This document shows positions 1 to 10,044 of a stretch of DNA of 64,000 nt, piece after piece. Positions within the stretch are counted from its first letter, which is position 1. Each line of letters opens with the position of its first letter. The notes below the pieces were generated by a model. That model did no database searches. It worked only from the letters and a program-made list of their open reading frames with translations, and was not told the origin of the DNA. The translations under genes were made by a program, and so were the position numbers. Source of the DNA: Bacteroidales bacterium (GTDB taxonomy: Bacteria; Bacteroidota; Bacteroidia; Bacteroidales; UBA932); NCBI GenBank assembly GCA_017443025.1, contig JAFSPG010000016.1, forward strand, positions 186,001 to 250,000, read 5' to 3'.

Positions 1-1965
1 GAGGTCTGTGACGCCATCTGCGCCTACATCGACGACCCCGAAATCGATACTGAAGGTCTGATGCAGCATATCAAGGGTCCCGATTTCCCTACTGGCGGCA
101 TCATCCAGGGCGTTCAGGGCATCAAGGATGCCTATGAAACCGGCCGCGGCCGCGTCGTCGTTCGTGCCAAGACCGAAATCGAAGTCGCCGACAACGGCCG
201 CGAGACCATCGTCGTGACGGAGATTCCCTATATGGTCAACAAGAAGGACATGATAGAGCGCATCGGCCAGATGGTCGAGGACAAGCGCATAGAGGGCATC
301 ACCTATATCAACGACGAAACTTCCCGCGAGGGAGTCCGTGTGGTCATCCGCGTAAAGCAGGGCTCCAACTCCAATGTCGTTCTCAATACCCTCTTCAAAT
401 ACACCGCCCTCCAGTCGAGCTTCGCTATAAATAACGTAGCTCTGGTAGGCGGCCGCCCGATGACGATGAACCTCAAGGATATGCTCCGCACCTTCGTGGA
501 TTTCCGCCACGAAGTCGTCCTGCGCCGCACCCGCTTCGACCTCGAAAAGGCCCAGAAGCGTGCCCACATCCTCGAAGGTCTGCTCAAGGCTATCGACGTA
601 ATCGACGAAATCATCGCCATCATCCGCGCCTCCGGCAGCGTCGATGAGGCCAAGGCTTCCCTCATGGAGCGCTTCGGCTTCTCCGAGGCCCAGGCTACTG
701 CGATTGTGGAAATGCGTCTGCGTCAGCTCACCGGTCTCGAAAGGGAGAAACTCCAGGCCGAGTACGACGAACTCGAGAAGTTCATCGCCTACTGCAACGA
801 CGTTCTCGCCAACGAGAGCATGCAGATGGATATCATCAAGCAGGAGACAATGGACCTCAAGGCCAAGTTCGGCGACAAACGCCGCACCGAGATTACCCTC
901 AGCGCCGACGAATTCAATCCTGAAGATTTCTACGCCGACGAAGACGTAGTAATCACCATATCCCACTTCGGCTATATCAAGCGTACTCCGCTCACCGAAT
1001 TCCGCACCCAGAACCGCGGCGGCGTGGGCATCAAGGGCAGCGCCACCAAGGACGACGACTTTATCGAGCACGTCTATGTGGCCAACATGCACAGTACGCT
1101 TCTGCTTTTCACCGAGCAGGGCCTCTTCTACGGCCTCAAGGTCTATGAGATTCCAGAGGGCTCGCGCACATCTAAGGGCCGCGCCATCCAGAATCTTCTG
1201 AACCTCTCCGCCGACAACAAGGTACAGGCCTATCTCAACATTCCTACGATGAAGGACGAGGAGTTCCTTTCCAGCCATTACATCGTGCTTGTCACCAAGT
1301 CCGGCGTGGTCAAGAAGACTCTCCTTGAGAAGTACCGCAACTATCGCCGCAACGGCGACGGCGTCCGCGCCATCATCATCCGTGAGGGCGACGAACTCAT
1401 CCGCGCCGAGCTCACAAGCGGCAACGATCAGCTTATGATTGCTTCAAGGAACGGCCGCTGCGTACGCTTCCACGAGGAGCAGGCCCGTCCGCTCGGCAGG
1501 ACTTCTTCCGGCGTCCGTGGCATAAAACTTGCCGCAGGCGACGAAGTCGTGGGCATGATCAAGTATTCCCCCGATGCTCCCGAAGCCGCAGGACAAACGA
1601 TTCTTGTGGTCAGTGAGCACGGCTACGGCAAGAAGACAGGCATTGAGGAATACACTCCTCACGCCCGCGGCACGATGGGATTGAAGGCAATGAACATCAC
1701 CGACAAGACCGGCAAACTGGTTGCCCTCAGGACGGTTACCGAAGACAACGACCTGATGATTATCAACCAGAGCGGCCTGACAATCAGGATGGCAGTGTCC
1801 GACATCCGCGAAACAGGCCGTGTGGCCCAGGGAGTGAAGCTCATCAACATCAAGGAAGGCGATACGATTGCAGCCCTTTCCGTTGTAGCTTCAAGCAAGG
1901 AGGAAGAACAGCCCGCCGAGGCTCCCGAAGCCGGCGAAGCGACTGAATCCCAGGAAAACGAATAA
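1..1965 (+). CDS. gyrA: DNA gyrase subunit A, 5' end cut by window edge
   Basis: This is the breakage-reunion subunit of type II topoisomerase, which introduces negative supercoils in the cytoplasm with GyrB. The reading frame is open from base 1, so the true start and the catalytic tyrosine region lie to the left; 654 residues are present. Near the N-terminal edge is the conserved HIKGPDFPTGG segment. The coiled-coil and tower region follows, and the C-terminal beta-pinwheel starts near residue 305. A GyrA-box-like QNRGGVGIKG lies near residue 337 (usual form QRRGGKG), which favours GyrA over ParC. The C-terminus is an acidic, low-complexity tail rich in Glu, Pro and Ala. The TPR gene follows after 26 nt. 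Identification is firm; only the 5' portion is missing. Confidence 0.97.
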   Translation, partial: EVCDAICAYIDDPEIDTEGLMQHIKGPDFPTGGIIQGVQGIKDAYETGRGRVVVRAKTEIEVADNGRETIVVTEIPYMVNKKDMIERIGQMVEDKRIEGITYINDETSREGVRVVIRVKQGSNSNVVLNTLFKYTALQSSFAINNVALVGGRPMTMNLKDMLRTFVDFRHEVVLRRTRFDLEKAQKRAHILEGLLKAIDVIDEIIAIIRASGSVDEAKASLMERFGFSEAQATAIVEMRLRQLTGLEREKLQAEYDELEKFIAYCNDVLANESMQMDIIKQETMDLKAKFGDKRRTEITLSADEFNPEDFYADEDVVITISHFGYIKRTPLTEFRTQNRGGVGIKGSATKDDDFIEHVYVANMHSTLLLFTEQGLFYGLKVYEIPEGSRTSKGRAIQNLLNLSADNKVQAYLNIPTMKDEEFLSSHYIVLVTKSGVVKKTLLEKYRNYRRNGDGVRAIIIREGDELIRAELTSGNDQLMIASRNGRCVRFHEEQARPLGRTSSGVRGIKLAAGDEVVGMIKYSPDAPEAAGQTILVVSEHGYGKKTGIEEYTPHARGTMGLKAMNITDKTGKLVALRTVTEDNDLMIINQSGLTIRMAVSDIRETGRVAQGVKLINIKEGDTIAALSVVASSKEEEQPAEAPEAGEATESQENE

Positions 1966-1991
1966 TATTAACCACTTAATTGAATAATTTT

Positions 1992-3293
1992 ATGAAAAAG
2001 ATCCTTTTAGCCATCGCTCTTGTGGCAAGCTTACAGGCTTTCGCCCAGGAGTACGCCGCCGAGAAAAAGGCCGTTGAAAAGGCTGAAGAGGCCGCACAGA
2101 ACCCCAAGAAAGCCACCAAGGCCCAGACTTGGCTCAAACTTGGCGAAGCTTATATCAAGGCATACGACGCCCCCGCAGGCAAGATCTGGATCGGCGCCAG
2201 CCAGCAGGAAATGACCTACATGGGACTTGCCCCCCAGGGTATGGAAGAGTGCACCATCGCAGGGCAGTATTACCAGAAGCTCATTTTCCCCGACAAACTT
2301 GTTTATATCGGCGCTTCTACCGGCACTATCGCTGCATTCGAAGTTACCAAGCCCGTCGTCAACAATGCTCTCGAGAAGGCACTTGACGCATACAAGAAGG
2401 CTTATGAACTCGAGCCCGAAAAATCAGCCAAGGACGTTAAGGACGCTCTCCAGAAAATCAACGTCCGTTACAACGCCGAGGGTATGTCATTGTATTCTCT
2501 CCACAAGATGGCTGCAGCCAGCTCCGTCTTTGAGAAATCAGTGATTGTCTCCACCACCGAGCCTTATGCAGTTCTTGATACCAACGCCCTGTACAATGCT
2601 GCTTTCACTGCAGCTGTGGTTCCCGACCATGAGCGTGCCGGAAGATTCTACCAGCAGTGCTATGAAGTAGGTTACTACGGCGAAAATGGTCACGTATTCT
2701 CCGGTCTTGCCGAGAGCCTCATGCACGCCGGCGATACTACCAAGGCAGTCGCTATCCTCGAGGAAGGTTTTGTCAAGTATCCTCAGAGCCAGGCTATCAT
2801 GATCGGCCTTATCAACTACTACATTTCAAAGGGCAGCGGCACCGAGAAACTCTTCGCCCTCCTCGACAAAGCCATCGAGAACGAGCCCGATAACGCATCC
2901 CTCTACTATGTCAAGGGCAATACCTATGTACAGGTAAAGGAATATGACAAGGCTGTCGAAGCTTATGACAAATGCGTCGAGGTCAATCCTTCATACGAAT
3001 TCGGCTTCATCGGTAAGGGTCTGATGTATAACAACCTCGCCAATGACGCTGCAGTCAAGGCCCGCGACGAAATGGACGATGCCAAGTACAATGCCCTCGT
3101 GGCCGAGTTCGAGAAGAACACCCTCGCCTGCATCGAGCCTTTCGAAAAAGCCTTTGAGATCAGCAAGGACAACAGTATCCGCATGACACTGGCCGAGATG
3201 CTCAAGAGCGCTTACTATCGCTTCCGCGACAACTCTCCTGAGTTCATGGCCTCTTACGAGAAATACGACAAGATCGTTAAGGAAGGGCTTTGA
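1992..3293 (+). CDS. Secreted tetratricopeptide repeat protein
   Basis: A 433-residue protein with a signal peptide (MKKILLAIALVASLQAFAQ) probably cleaved after AFAQ, so it is exported to the periplasm. The body is alpha-helical with TPR-like units. Clear examples are around residues 295-345, where ASLYYVKGNTYVQVKEYDKA and the next unit follow the TPR pattern. A TTG 12 nt upstream could extend the frame, but the ATG at 1992 puts the basic n-region of the signal peptide at the N-terminus and is preferred. The gene lies just downstream of gyrA and its 3' end overlaps the convergent phoH gene by 17 nt. TPR proteins are scaffolds, and nothing here shows the partner. Confidence 0.8.
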   Translation: MKKILLAIALVASLQAFAQEYAAEKKAVEKAEEAAQNPKKATKAQTWLKLGEAYIKAYDAPAGKIWIGASQQEMTYMGLAPQGMEECTIAGQYYQKLIFPDKLVYIGASTGTIAAFEVTKPVVNNALEKALDAYKKAYELEPEKSAKDVKDALQKINVRYNAEGMSLYSLHKMAAASSVFEKSVIVSTTEPYAVLDTNALYNAAFTAAVVPDHERAGRFYQQCYEVGYYGENGHVFSGLAESLMHAGDTTKAVAILEEGFVKYPQSQAIMIGLINYYISKGSGTEKLFALLDKAIENEPDNASLYYVKGNTYVQVKEYDKAVEAYDKCVEVNPSYEFGFIGKGLMYNNLANDAAVKARDEMDDAKYNALVAEFEKNTLACIEPFEKAFEISKDNSIRMTLAEMLKSAYYRFRDNSPEFMASYEKYDKIVKEGL

Positions 3294-4206
3294 CAATCTT
3301 CCCCACGAGGGGATGACGGACGATATCGTCGTTGGAGAAGAAAATGGTCTTGATGCCTTTTATCTCCTTCAGCATCGAGATTCCTTTCAGAAGTCCTGAG
3401 TCCTCCTTGTTCGGCAAATCTACCTGACTCGCATCACCCGTGACAATGAACTTAGCGTCCGGGCCCATGCGGGTCAGGAACATTTTTAGCTGTCCGATAT
3501 TGGTGTTCTGGGCTTCGTCGAGGATGACACAGGCCCTGTCGAGCGTGCGGCCGCGCATATAAGCCAGCGGGGCTATCTGGATTATGCCGTCGGCTATGAA
3601 TTCCTGGAGCCGCTTGCTCGGAATCATATCTCCCAGGGCGTCGTACAGAGGCTGGAGATAAGGGTCGAGCTTGTCCTTGAGGTCGCCGGGCAGGAAGCCG
3701 AGGCGTTCGCCTGCTTCAACTGCCGGCCGGGTGAGGATTATGCGCTTGATTTCGCGGTTTTTAAGGGCCCTTACCGCAAGGGCTATTGCAATATAGGTCT
3801 TGCCTGTTCCGGCGGGGCCTACGGCAAAAATCAAATCACTGTCGAAATAGGCCTTGACCATCTCCTGCTGGGTTTTGTTCCTGGCGCGGATGGCCTTGCC
3901 GTCGGTGCTGTGTACGATGATGGCGTCGCCGCTGAGCTTGAATTTCTCCGCGGAGTTTTCGCCGTCGAAGATTGACTCGATGTCATAGACGGTTAGGCTC
4001 ATCTTGCGCCGGCGCATTTCCAGCAGCTCCGCGAAGCGGATATTGAACTCCTCAATCTGGGAGCTGCGCCCTTCGAGTATCAGTTCGCTGCCGCGTGATA
4101 CTACTTTGAGCCCCGGGAAATAGGTGCAGAACTCTTCAAGCAACTTGTTGCCCGGCCCGAAAATCGACACCGGATCAAATCCATCAATCGTAATCTTGTG
4201 CTTCAT
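3277..4206 (-). CDS. PhoH-like ATPase
   Basis: A 309-residue cytoplasmic P-loop ATPase of the PhoH family. Residues 1-70 form a small KH-like RNA-binding region. The PhoH domain follows, with Walker A GPAGTGKT (residues 130-137) and Walker B CVILDEAQN (about 226-234). Members of this family are linked to RNA metabolism and often sit near ybeY, but no ybeY is visible here. The gene overlaps the upstream capA-like gene by 23 nt, so the two are probably translated from one message. It converges with the TPR gene, sharing 17 nt at the 3' ends. Family assignment is firm; the cellular role is only known in outline for the family. Confidence 0.93.
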   Translation of the reverse strand: MKHKITIDGFDPVSIFGPGNKLLEEFCTYFPGLKVVSRGSELILEGRSSQIEEFNIRFAELLEMRRRKMSLTVYDIESIFDGENSAEKFKLSGDAIIVHSTDGKAIRARNKTQQEMVKAYFDSDLIFAVGPAGTGKTYIAIALAVRALKNREIKRIILTRPAVEAGERLGFLPGDLKDKLDPYLQPLYDALGDMIPSKRLQEFIADGIIQIAPLAYMRGRTLDRACVILDEAQNTNIGQLKMFLTRMGPDAKFIVTGDASQVDLPNKEDSGLLKGISMLKEIKGIKTIFFSNDDIVRHPLVGKIVKALP

Positions 4207-5323
4207 ATATTTTGGTTTCTTTCTTTACATTTTCAAGGGTGCGGAGCATCCGGTCGTAGTCGGAGGGGTTCAGCCATTCGCCTCGGCGGCCGATGTATTC
4301 AGACACTGGAATGGTCTTGTAATTATTTGTGAGCGCGCCGGGCCTCGTGCACCACAGGAATTCCGCTTTGATGCCTTCCAGGCTGGCCTTTCCCATCAAA
4401 TGCTTTTTCAGCTTGACCGTCAGTGCCAACTCCAGCTGAGTGTTGGTAGCGCTCATATTAGACACGGCATTTCCGAGCGAATAGAAAACCGGAACTTTCC
4501 GGCCGCTGGAAGTGACGATAGTGCAGCTGTCCTGTACTACGTGCGGATGCGTGCCGATAATGAGGTCGGCTCCGTTTTCGGCCAGCCAGCGGGCGGTCTC
4601 TTCCTGCCTCGGGCTGTGTTTCAGGGAATACTCCTCGCCCCAGTGTGGTAGTGCTATGATATAGTCGCAGCCGGCGAGGCGGGCGCGGCCTAAGGCCTTG
4701 AGCATTTCATTCCGGCGGATATGATTGACCTTGGGCCAGTGCTCTCCGGGGTAATAATTCGTGCCGTAAGTGACGTTCACGAGGGCTATGCGAAAGCCCT
4801 TGATCTTCAAGATGAGCGGATAGCGAAGGCTGTCGTCTTTTTCAGTCAGGCTGACGCCTGTATATTGAATACCAGGTAGTTGCGAGTATAGGGCGACGGT
4901 TCGTTTTAGCCCTTTGTATCCTTTGTCGAGGATATGGTTGTTGGCACAGAGGAAGACGTCGAATCCGAGGGATGCCATATATGTCGCCATTGAATCCGGA
5001 GCCGAAAACGAAGGATAACCTGAGTAAGGCGCACCGGCGAGGGTGAACTCCATATTTGCGATGGCTGCGTCGGCACCCTTTGCCCTGCCTCTCAGCGCCT
5101 CCAGAAAAGGCCCGAGAGGCCTTCCTATCTGGGCTGAATGCATCATTACGTCGCCAATGAAAAAGAGGCATATGCTGTCGGGTTGACTCTGGCGGGCAGG
5201 CCAGCGGGTAATCTCATTGGACCACTGCCGCCAATCCCATCCTCCGTCCTGCGCAAAGGCGGCCGGACAGGTGGCGACGGCCAGAAATACCGTCAGGATA
5301 ATCCTATGGCGAAAAATACTCAT
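4184..5323 (-). CDS. CapA family protein (poly-gamma-glutamate synthesis-type metallophosphoesterase fold)
   Basis: A 379-residue exported protein with a signal peptide ending in AFA-Q near residue 25. CapA-type signatures are visible: FIGDVMMHS at the start of the fold, NNHILDKGYKG (around residue 130), and HWGEEY followed by IIGTHPHVVQ (about 225-262). CapA proteins belong to the calcineurin-like metallophosphatase superfamily and are needed for poly-gamma-glutamate capsule in Bacillus. In Bacteroidota they are widespread, and their substrate is mostly unknown. There is no capBC neighbour, so capsule synthesis cannot be inferred. It is first in a two-gene minus-strand unit with phoH and is divergent from the SPOR lipoprotein, whose promoter lies just beyond its start codon. 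Confidence 0.85.
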   Translation of the reverse strand: MSIFRHRIILTVFLAVATCPAAFAQDGGWDWRQWSNEITRWPARQSQPDSICLFFIGDVMMHSAQIGRPLGPFLEALRGRAKGADAAIANMEFTLAGAPYSGYPSFSAPDSMATYMASLGFDVFLCANNHILDKGYKGLKRTVALYSQLPGIQYTGVSLTEKDDSLRYPLILKIKGFRIALVNVTYGTNYYPGEHWPKVNHIRRNEMLKALGRARLAGCDYIIALPHWGEEYSLKHSPRQEETARWLAENGADLIIGTHPHVVQDSCTIVTSSGRKVPVFYSLGNAVSNMSATNTQLELALTVKLKKHLMGKASLEGIKAEFLWCTRPGALTNNYKTIPVSEYIGRRGEWLNPSDYDRMLRTLENVKKETKIYEAQDYD

Positions 5324-5326
5324 CAG

Positions 5327-5359
5327 TTGACAAAAATAACGAATATTTGGCTAAATTTG
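5327..5359 (+). promoter_or_regulatory. Bacteroides-type promoter upstream of the SPOR lipoprotein gene
   Basis: A perfect TAAATTTG (consensus TAnnTTTG, -7 box) lies at 5352-5359. A TTG at 5327-5329 is spaced 22 nt upstream, close to the -33 box of the sigma-ABfr type. The start codon of the SPOR gene follows at 5378, giving a very short leader. Confidence 0.6.
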
Positions 5360-5377
5360 CATATTTGGAACACTTAT

Positions 5378-5905
5378 ATGAACGCGCACGTGAAAAAGTT
5401 ACTGATACTTTCCTCCCTGCTGCTCGCGCTTACCCTTACAAGCTGCGATGCTTTCCGCAAAGTGGCCGGAAAACCTACATCTTCTGAGATTGAAGCCAAG
5501 AGGCTGCAGATCGAAGCTGACCTCAAGGCCGCTCATCTGGCACGCCTTGATTCGCTCCGCCGCATGGAGCAGGCTCTCGCCGATTCCGTAGCCATTCTGG
5601 ATTCGATAAAATTATCGGGAGGCACAATTCTCAATCCTTCTGTAATAGGCGGCGGACTGTCTGCCAAGGCAGATTACCGCTACTATATCATCATCGGTGC
5701 TTTTTCCAATCCTGCCAACGCCGGTACTCTTCTTGCAAAAGCACAGGCCGCAGGTTATGAAGGCCAGATACTGGTATTCAAGAATGGCTTCAATGCAGTC
5801 GGTGTTTCCCCCGAAGACCGTATCTCCGATGCCTATGCCGCGCTCTGCAAGGTAAAAGCCGAGGCTTTCTGTCCTCAGGATGCCTGGATTCTCATAAATG
5901 AATAG
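5378..5905 (+). CDS. SPOR-domain lipoprotein
   Basis: A 175-residue lipoprotein. The N-terminus (MNAHVKKLLILSSLLLALTL) runs into the lipobox LTSC, so the mature protein is probably lipid-anchored in the envelope. A helical, charged stretch covers residues 30-75. A C-terminal SPOR domain (about 100-175, beginning YRYYIIIGAFSNPANA) follows; such domains bind denuded glycan strands of peptidoglycan at division sites. The frame is open further upstream to 5138, but the ATG at 5378 gives the signal peptide and follows a good -7 box, so it is chosen. GTG at 5390 is a less likely alternative. The M28-like gene starts 2 nt after the stop, so the two are probably co-transcribed. Confidence 0.85.
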   Translation: MNAHVKKLLILSSLLLALTLTSCDAFRKVAGKPTSSEIEAKRLQIEADLKAAHLARLDSLRRMEQALADSVAILDSIKLSGGTILNPSVIGGGLSAKADYRYYIIIGAFSNPANAGTLLAKAQAAGYEGQILVFKNGFNAVGVSPEDRISDAYAALCKVKAEAFCPQDAWILINE

Positions 5906-5907
5906 CA

Positions 5908-7263
5908 ATGAAGAGATTTTTCTCGATTATTTTCCTGTCTTGCCTTGTGACCGTTTCGGCAACGGCCCAGTACAAGGATAATTGGGCTGATCTCGGAGAG
6001 AGCGAAACCGTCACCCGGCTTAAGGAGCACGTAGAGATGCTTTCTTCCTTCGACATGCAGGGAAGAAAGGCCGGCAGCGAAGGCGAGAAAAGGGCCGCAG
6101 AGTATGTGTACGATGCACTTTCGGCCTGCGGTGTGGATATGCTTACTCCCCGCGAAGGCAATATTTTCGGCATTTCTTCAGGAGCCGACACCCTTAAGTC
6201 CCGCAATGTTTTCGGCTTCGTTCAGGGCTATGACCGCGAACTGGCCGGGCACTATATCGTGATTGGAGCAAGGCTCGACAATCTCGGAACCGATTCCCTT
6301 TCTGTAGAAGGCGAGAAGCGCCAGAGGGTGTATTACGGAGCCAACGGCAATGCCTCCGGTCTGGCGATGATGCTTGAACTCGCCAAAAAAATTTCTTCAG
6401 GCTCCTTCCTTTTCCGTCGTTCGGTGCTGTTTGTAGCCTTCGGCGCTTCGCAGGAGAGATATGCCGGCGCCTGGTATTTCCTCAACCGTGATTTCAGGGA
6501 TGTCAAGCTCATCGATGCGATGATCAATCTTGACATGCTCGGAGCCGGTGCTTCGTCGTTCCAGGCTTATACCGCCTCGAACCGCGACATGAACAAGATT
6601 CTGGAAGCGGCCGCAGGCGAACTGCAGCCCGTTCTCCCTGAACTTACTACTCAGGAAGCATATCCTTCCGACCACAGGGCTTTTTATTCAGCTTCCATCC
6701 CTTCGGTATTCTTCTCCACGGGCCGGTACAATTTCCACGACTCTGAGAACGATGCATGGTACACGCTCGATTACGAGGGAATGGAGCGCGAACTTGAATA
6801 TCTTTTCAATTTCAGCAAGACGCTGTGCTGCGTGGAGGTAGCCCCGTCATTCAACCGCACAAAGGTCGATGCCGCCGCTATTGCCGCCCGTACCTACGCC
6901 TGGTACGACTGCGACCGCAAGCCTACTTTCTTCGACCGCGCGGATCCGAGGTTCTTCCTCGACAGATGGGTTTACCAGTATATCAAATACCCTCCGGAGG
7001 CTGTGAAGAACGGGATTCAGGGCAGGGTGACAGTAGAGTTTACAGTCAGCGAGAAGGGTAAGGTCGAAGATGTCGTCGTCAAAAAGGGAGTCCACGAACT
7101 CCTCGACGCCGAAGCTGTTCGAGTGGTCGAAGCCTCGCCCGACTGGAAGCCCGGAAAGGTCAAGGGAGTGGCAGTGAGGGCCGTTATCTCGGTCCCCATC
7201 GAGTTCCGCCTCGACAAAAAAGGCAAGGGCCGCTTCAGCGTAAAGAATTTTGAAAAAAATTAA
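5908..7263 (+). CDS. M28 peptidase-like pseudoenzyme fused to TonB C-terminal domain
   Basis: A 451-residue exported protein (signal peptide ending SATAQ). Residues 30-310 follow the M28 aminopeptidase fold, but the metal site is eroded. The usual GAHxD is GARLD (Arg122), the usual GANDNASG is GANGNASG (Gly147), and the EE pair holding the catalytic base and a zinc ligand is SQ (181-182). Only the NLDM aspartate (Asp209) and the SDH histidine (His256) remain. Residues 355-440 form a TonB C-terminal domain ([18 protein letters not shown]). The protein is therefore probably a binding or scaffold protein in the envelope rather than a peptidase. It follows the SPOR lipoprotein by 2 nt. The fold and domain calls are firm; loss of activity is inferred. 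Confidence 0.85.
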   Translation: MKRFFSIIFLSCLVTVSATAQYKDNWADLGESETVTRLKEHVEMLSSFDMQGRKAGSEGEKRAAEYVYDALSACGVDMLTPREGNIFGISSGADTLKSRNVFGFVQGYDRELAGHYIVIGARLDNLGTDSLSVEGEKRQRVYYGANGNASGLAMMLELAKKISSGSFLFRRSVLFVAFGASQERYAGAWYFLNRDFRDVKLIDAMINLDMLGAGASSFQAYTASNRDMNKILEAAAGELQPVLPELTTQEAYPSDHRAFYSASIPSVFFSTGRYNFHDSENDAWYTLDYEGMERELEYLFNFSKTLCCVEVAPSFNRTKVDAAAIAARTYAWYDCDRKPTFFDRADPRFFLDRWVYQYIKYPPEAVKNGIQGRVTVEFTVSEKGKVEDVVVKKGVHELLDAEAVRVVEASPDWKPGKVKGVAVRAVISVPIEFRLDKKGKGRFSVKNFEKN

Positions 7264-7271
7264 ATCGAAAT

Positions 7272-10037
7272 ATGGATTACAACTTCAGAGAAATCGAGAA
7301 AAAGTGGCAGGACAAATGGGCCGCCGAAAAGACCTTCAAGGCCGTCACCGACCCAGCCAAGCCTAAATACTATGTGCTGGACATGTTCCCTTATCCATCA
7401 GGAGCCGGACTTCACGTCGGGCATCCGCTTGGGTATATCGCCAGCGATATAGTATCTCGCTACAAACGTCTCAAGGGCTTCAACGTGCTCCATCCCATGG
7501 GCTATGACGCCTTCGGTCTCCCTGCCGAGCAGTATGCTATCCAGACAGGGCAGCATCCCGAGGTTACGACCATGAAAAACGTGGCCCGCTATCGCAGCCA
7601 GCTCGACCGAATCGGCTTCTCATATGACTGGGACCGCGAGTTCCGCACATGCGACCCCGATTATTACAAGTGGACTCAGTGGGCTTTCCTGAAGATGTTC
7701 GGAAGCTATTATTCGAATTCCCTGAAATCTGCCCGCCCGATCGAAGAACTGATTGCAGCCTTCGAGGCTCACGGAACAGAAGGCCTTGATGTTGCCTGCG
7801 GTGAGGACTTGTCCTTTACCGCAGAGCAGTGGAAGGCCTTCGGCGAAGCCGAGAAGAGCAAGGTCCTGATGAACTACCGTATTGCCTATCAGGGCGAAAC
7901 ATCCGTCAACTGGTGCCCGGCACTCGGAACCGTCCTCGCAAATGACGAGGTCAAGGACGGCCTTTCCGTCCGCGGCGGCCATCCTGTGGAGCAGAAGAAG
8001 ATGACCCAGTGGCAGCTCCGCGTCTCGGCTTATGCGGCAAGGCTCCTCGAAGGCCTCGAGCGCCTCGACTGGACGGATTCCCTCAAGGAAATGCAGCGCA
8101 ACTGGATTGGCCGCTCCGAAGGTACTGAAATGATATTCAAGGTGGTAACCGGCTCCGAGGAGCGCGACGTTACCATCTTCACTACCCGCGCCGACACGAT
8201 TTTCGGCGTCACCTTCATGGTCCTGGCTCCCGAGAGCGACCTCGTTCCTCTCGTGACTACTCCGGAGCAGAAGGCAGAAGTCGAAGAGTACCTCGCCTAC
8301 GTCAAGAAAAAGACAGAACGTGAGCGTATCGCCCAGACCAAGACGGTTACAGGAGTATTTACAGGCTCGTACGGAATCAATCCTCTCACAGGGGAGAAAG
8401 TTCCCGTGTGGATTTCGGAGTATGTGCTCTCCGGCTACGGCACCGGTGCCATCATGGCAGTGCCTGCCCATGACAGCAGGGACTATGCCTTTGCCAAGAA
8501 GTTCGGCCTGCCCATCATTCCGCTGATTGAGGGCTGCGACGTTTCCGAAGAGAGTTTCGACGCCAAGGAAGGCACGATGTGCAACTCAGGCTTCCTCAAC
8601 GGAATGCAGGTTAAAGAGGCCGTCGAGGCTGCCAAAGACTATGTCGAGGCTCACGGCCTTGGACGCAGGAAGGTCAATTACCGCCTCCGCGATGCGATTT
8701 TCTCCCGCCAGAGATACTGGGGCGAACCTTTCCCCATCTACTACAAGGATGGAATTCCTACCCCTCTTCCTTTCGACAAGCTCCCGCTGACACTCCCTGA
8801 GGTGGATGAATTCCGCCCCACCGAGGACGGGCAGCCGCCGCTCGCCAGGGCAAAGGACTGGACTTATGAGGGCTGGCCTCTGGAAACATCCACCATGCCC
8901 GGTTTTGCCGGCTCGAGCGCATATTATCTGCGCTATATGGACCCTCACAACGATTCTGCCCTTGTCAGCAAGGAGGCCGATGAATACTGGCGCAACGTCG
9001 ATTTGTACATCGGAGGTACCGAGCACGCTACCGGCCACCTGATTTACTCCCGTTTCTGGAACAAGTTCCTCTTCGATCTTGGATATGTCTGCGAGGACGA
9101 ACCTTTCCGCAAGCTCATCAACCAGGGTATGATTCAGGGCCGCTCCAACTTTGTTTACAGGGTAGTGGGCACCAACAAGTTCGTTTCACTCGGGCTCAGG
9201 GATCGGTACGAAACCCAGGAAATCCACGTCGATATAAGCCTTGTCCGCAATGACCGCCTTGACCTCGAGGGCTTCAAGGCCTGGCGTCCTGAATTCGAGA
9301 ATGCCGAGTTCATCCTCGAAAACGGCGAGTATATCTGCGGCTGGGCAGTCGAGAAGATGAGCAAGTCGATGTTCAACGTAGTGAACCCCGACGATATCTG
9401 CGACAATTACGGAGCCGATACCCTGCGTCTTTACGAGATGTTCCTCGGCCCTCTCGAGCAGAGCAAGCCCTGGGATACCAAGGGTATCGACGGTGTACAC
9501 CGCTTCCTGCGCAAGTTCTGGAGGCTCTTCCACGAAGGTCAGGATTTCTGCGTAAGCGATGAAAAGGCAAGTCCCGCAGAGCTCAAGGTCCTGCACAAGC
9601 TGATTGCCAAGGAGGAGGCCGATATTGCCGAATTCTCCTTCAATACTACTGTCAGCGCCTTTATGATTGCTGTCGGTGAACTCTCCGACCTGAACTGCCA
9701 CAAACGTGAGATTCTGGAGCCTATGGTAGTGATGCTCAGCCCCTTCGCCCCTCATATTGCTGAGGAGCTTTGGGCTCTGCTTGGCCACACGGAGTCCGTA
9801 GGGGCTGCAAGTTTCCCCGAGTACAACGAGGCTTTCACTGTCGAGGACAGCGTCACTTATGCCGTTTCCTTCAACGGCAAGACCAGATTCACCGCCGAAC
9901 TGCCCAAGTCGATGGACCGCGCCGGAGTCGAGGCGGCCGTAATGGCCATGCCGCAGACGGACAAGTACCTTGCGGGGCTCTCAGTAGTGAAGGTTATCGT
10001 GGTGCCAGGAAAGATTGTGAATATTGTAGTGAAATAA
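7272..10037 (+). CDS. leuS: Leucyl-tRNA synthetase
   Basis: A 921-residue class I aminoacyl-tRNA synthetase that charges tRNA-Leu with leucine in the cytoplasm. The HIGH motif appears as HVGH (residues 48-51) after the family's [11 protein letters not shown]. The large CP1 editing insertion spans roughly residues 220-430 and includes the TTRADTIFG segment. The KMSKS loop is at 695-699, followed by the anticodon-binding helical domain and a C-terminal domain. Length is as expected for a bacterial LeuRS with Bacteroidota insertions. It starts 8 nt after the preceding stop, and the YitT pair follows after 7 nt, so a shared transcript is possible. Confidence 0.98.
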   Translation: MDYNFREIEKKWQDKWAAEKTFKAVTDPAKPKYYVLDMFPYPSGAGLHVGHPLGYIASDIVSRYKRLKGFNVLHPMGYDAFGLPAEQYAIQTGQHPEVTTMKNVARYRSQLDRIGFSYDWDREFRTCDPDYYKWTQWAFLKMFGSYYSNSLKSARPIEELIAAFEAHGTEGLDVACGEDLSFTAEQWKAFGEAEKSKVLMNYRIAYQGETSVNWCPALGTVLANDEVKDGLSVRGGHPVEQKKMTQWQLRVSAYAARLLEGLERLDWTDSLKEMQRNWIGRSEGTEMIFKVVTGSEERDVTIFTTRADTIFGVTFMVLAPESDLVPLVTTPEQKAEVEEYLAYVKKKTERERIAQTKTVTGVFTGSYGINPLTGEKVPVWISEYVLSGYGTGAIMAVPAHDSRDYAFAKKFGLPIIPLIEGCDVSEESFDAKEGTMCNSGFLNGMQVKEAVEAAKDYVEAHGLGRRKVNYRLRDAIFSRQRYWGEPFPIYYKDGIPTPLPFDKLPLTLPEVDEFRPTEDGQPPLARAKDWTYEGWPLETSTMPGFAGSSAYYLRYMDPHNDSALVSKEADEYWRNVDLYIGGTEHATGHLIYSRFWNKFLFDLGYVCEDEPFRKLINQGMIQGRSNFVYRVVGTNKFVSLGLRDRYETQEIHVDISLVRNDRLDLEGFKAWRPEFENAEFILENGEYICGWAVEKMSKSMFNVVNPDDICDNYGADTLRLYEMFLGPLEQSKPWDTKGIDGVHRFLRKFWRLFHEGQDFCVSDEKASPAELKVLHKLIAKEEADIAEFSFNTTVSAFMIAVGELSDLNCHKREILEPMVVMLSPFAPHIAEELWALLGHTESVGAASFPEYNEAFTVEDSVTYAVSFNGKTRFTAELPKSMDRAGVEAAVMAMPQTDKYLAGLSVVKVIVVPGKIVNIVVK

Positions 10038-10044
10038 GCTTTTT

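Noticed and set aside
4124..4651. Plus-strand ORF of 175 codons over phoH/capA junction
   Set aside because: Antisense to the capA-like gene with no family motif.
7620..8471. Long minus-strand ORF inside leuS (283 codons)
   Set aside because: Antisense to leuS over its whole length, no recognisable domain; arises from the G+C-rich codon pattern of leuS.
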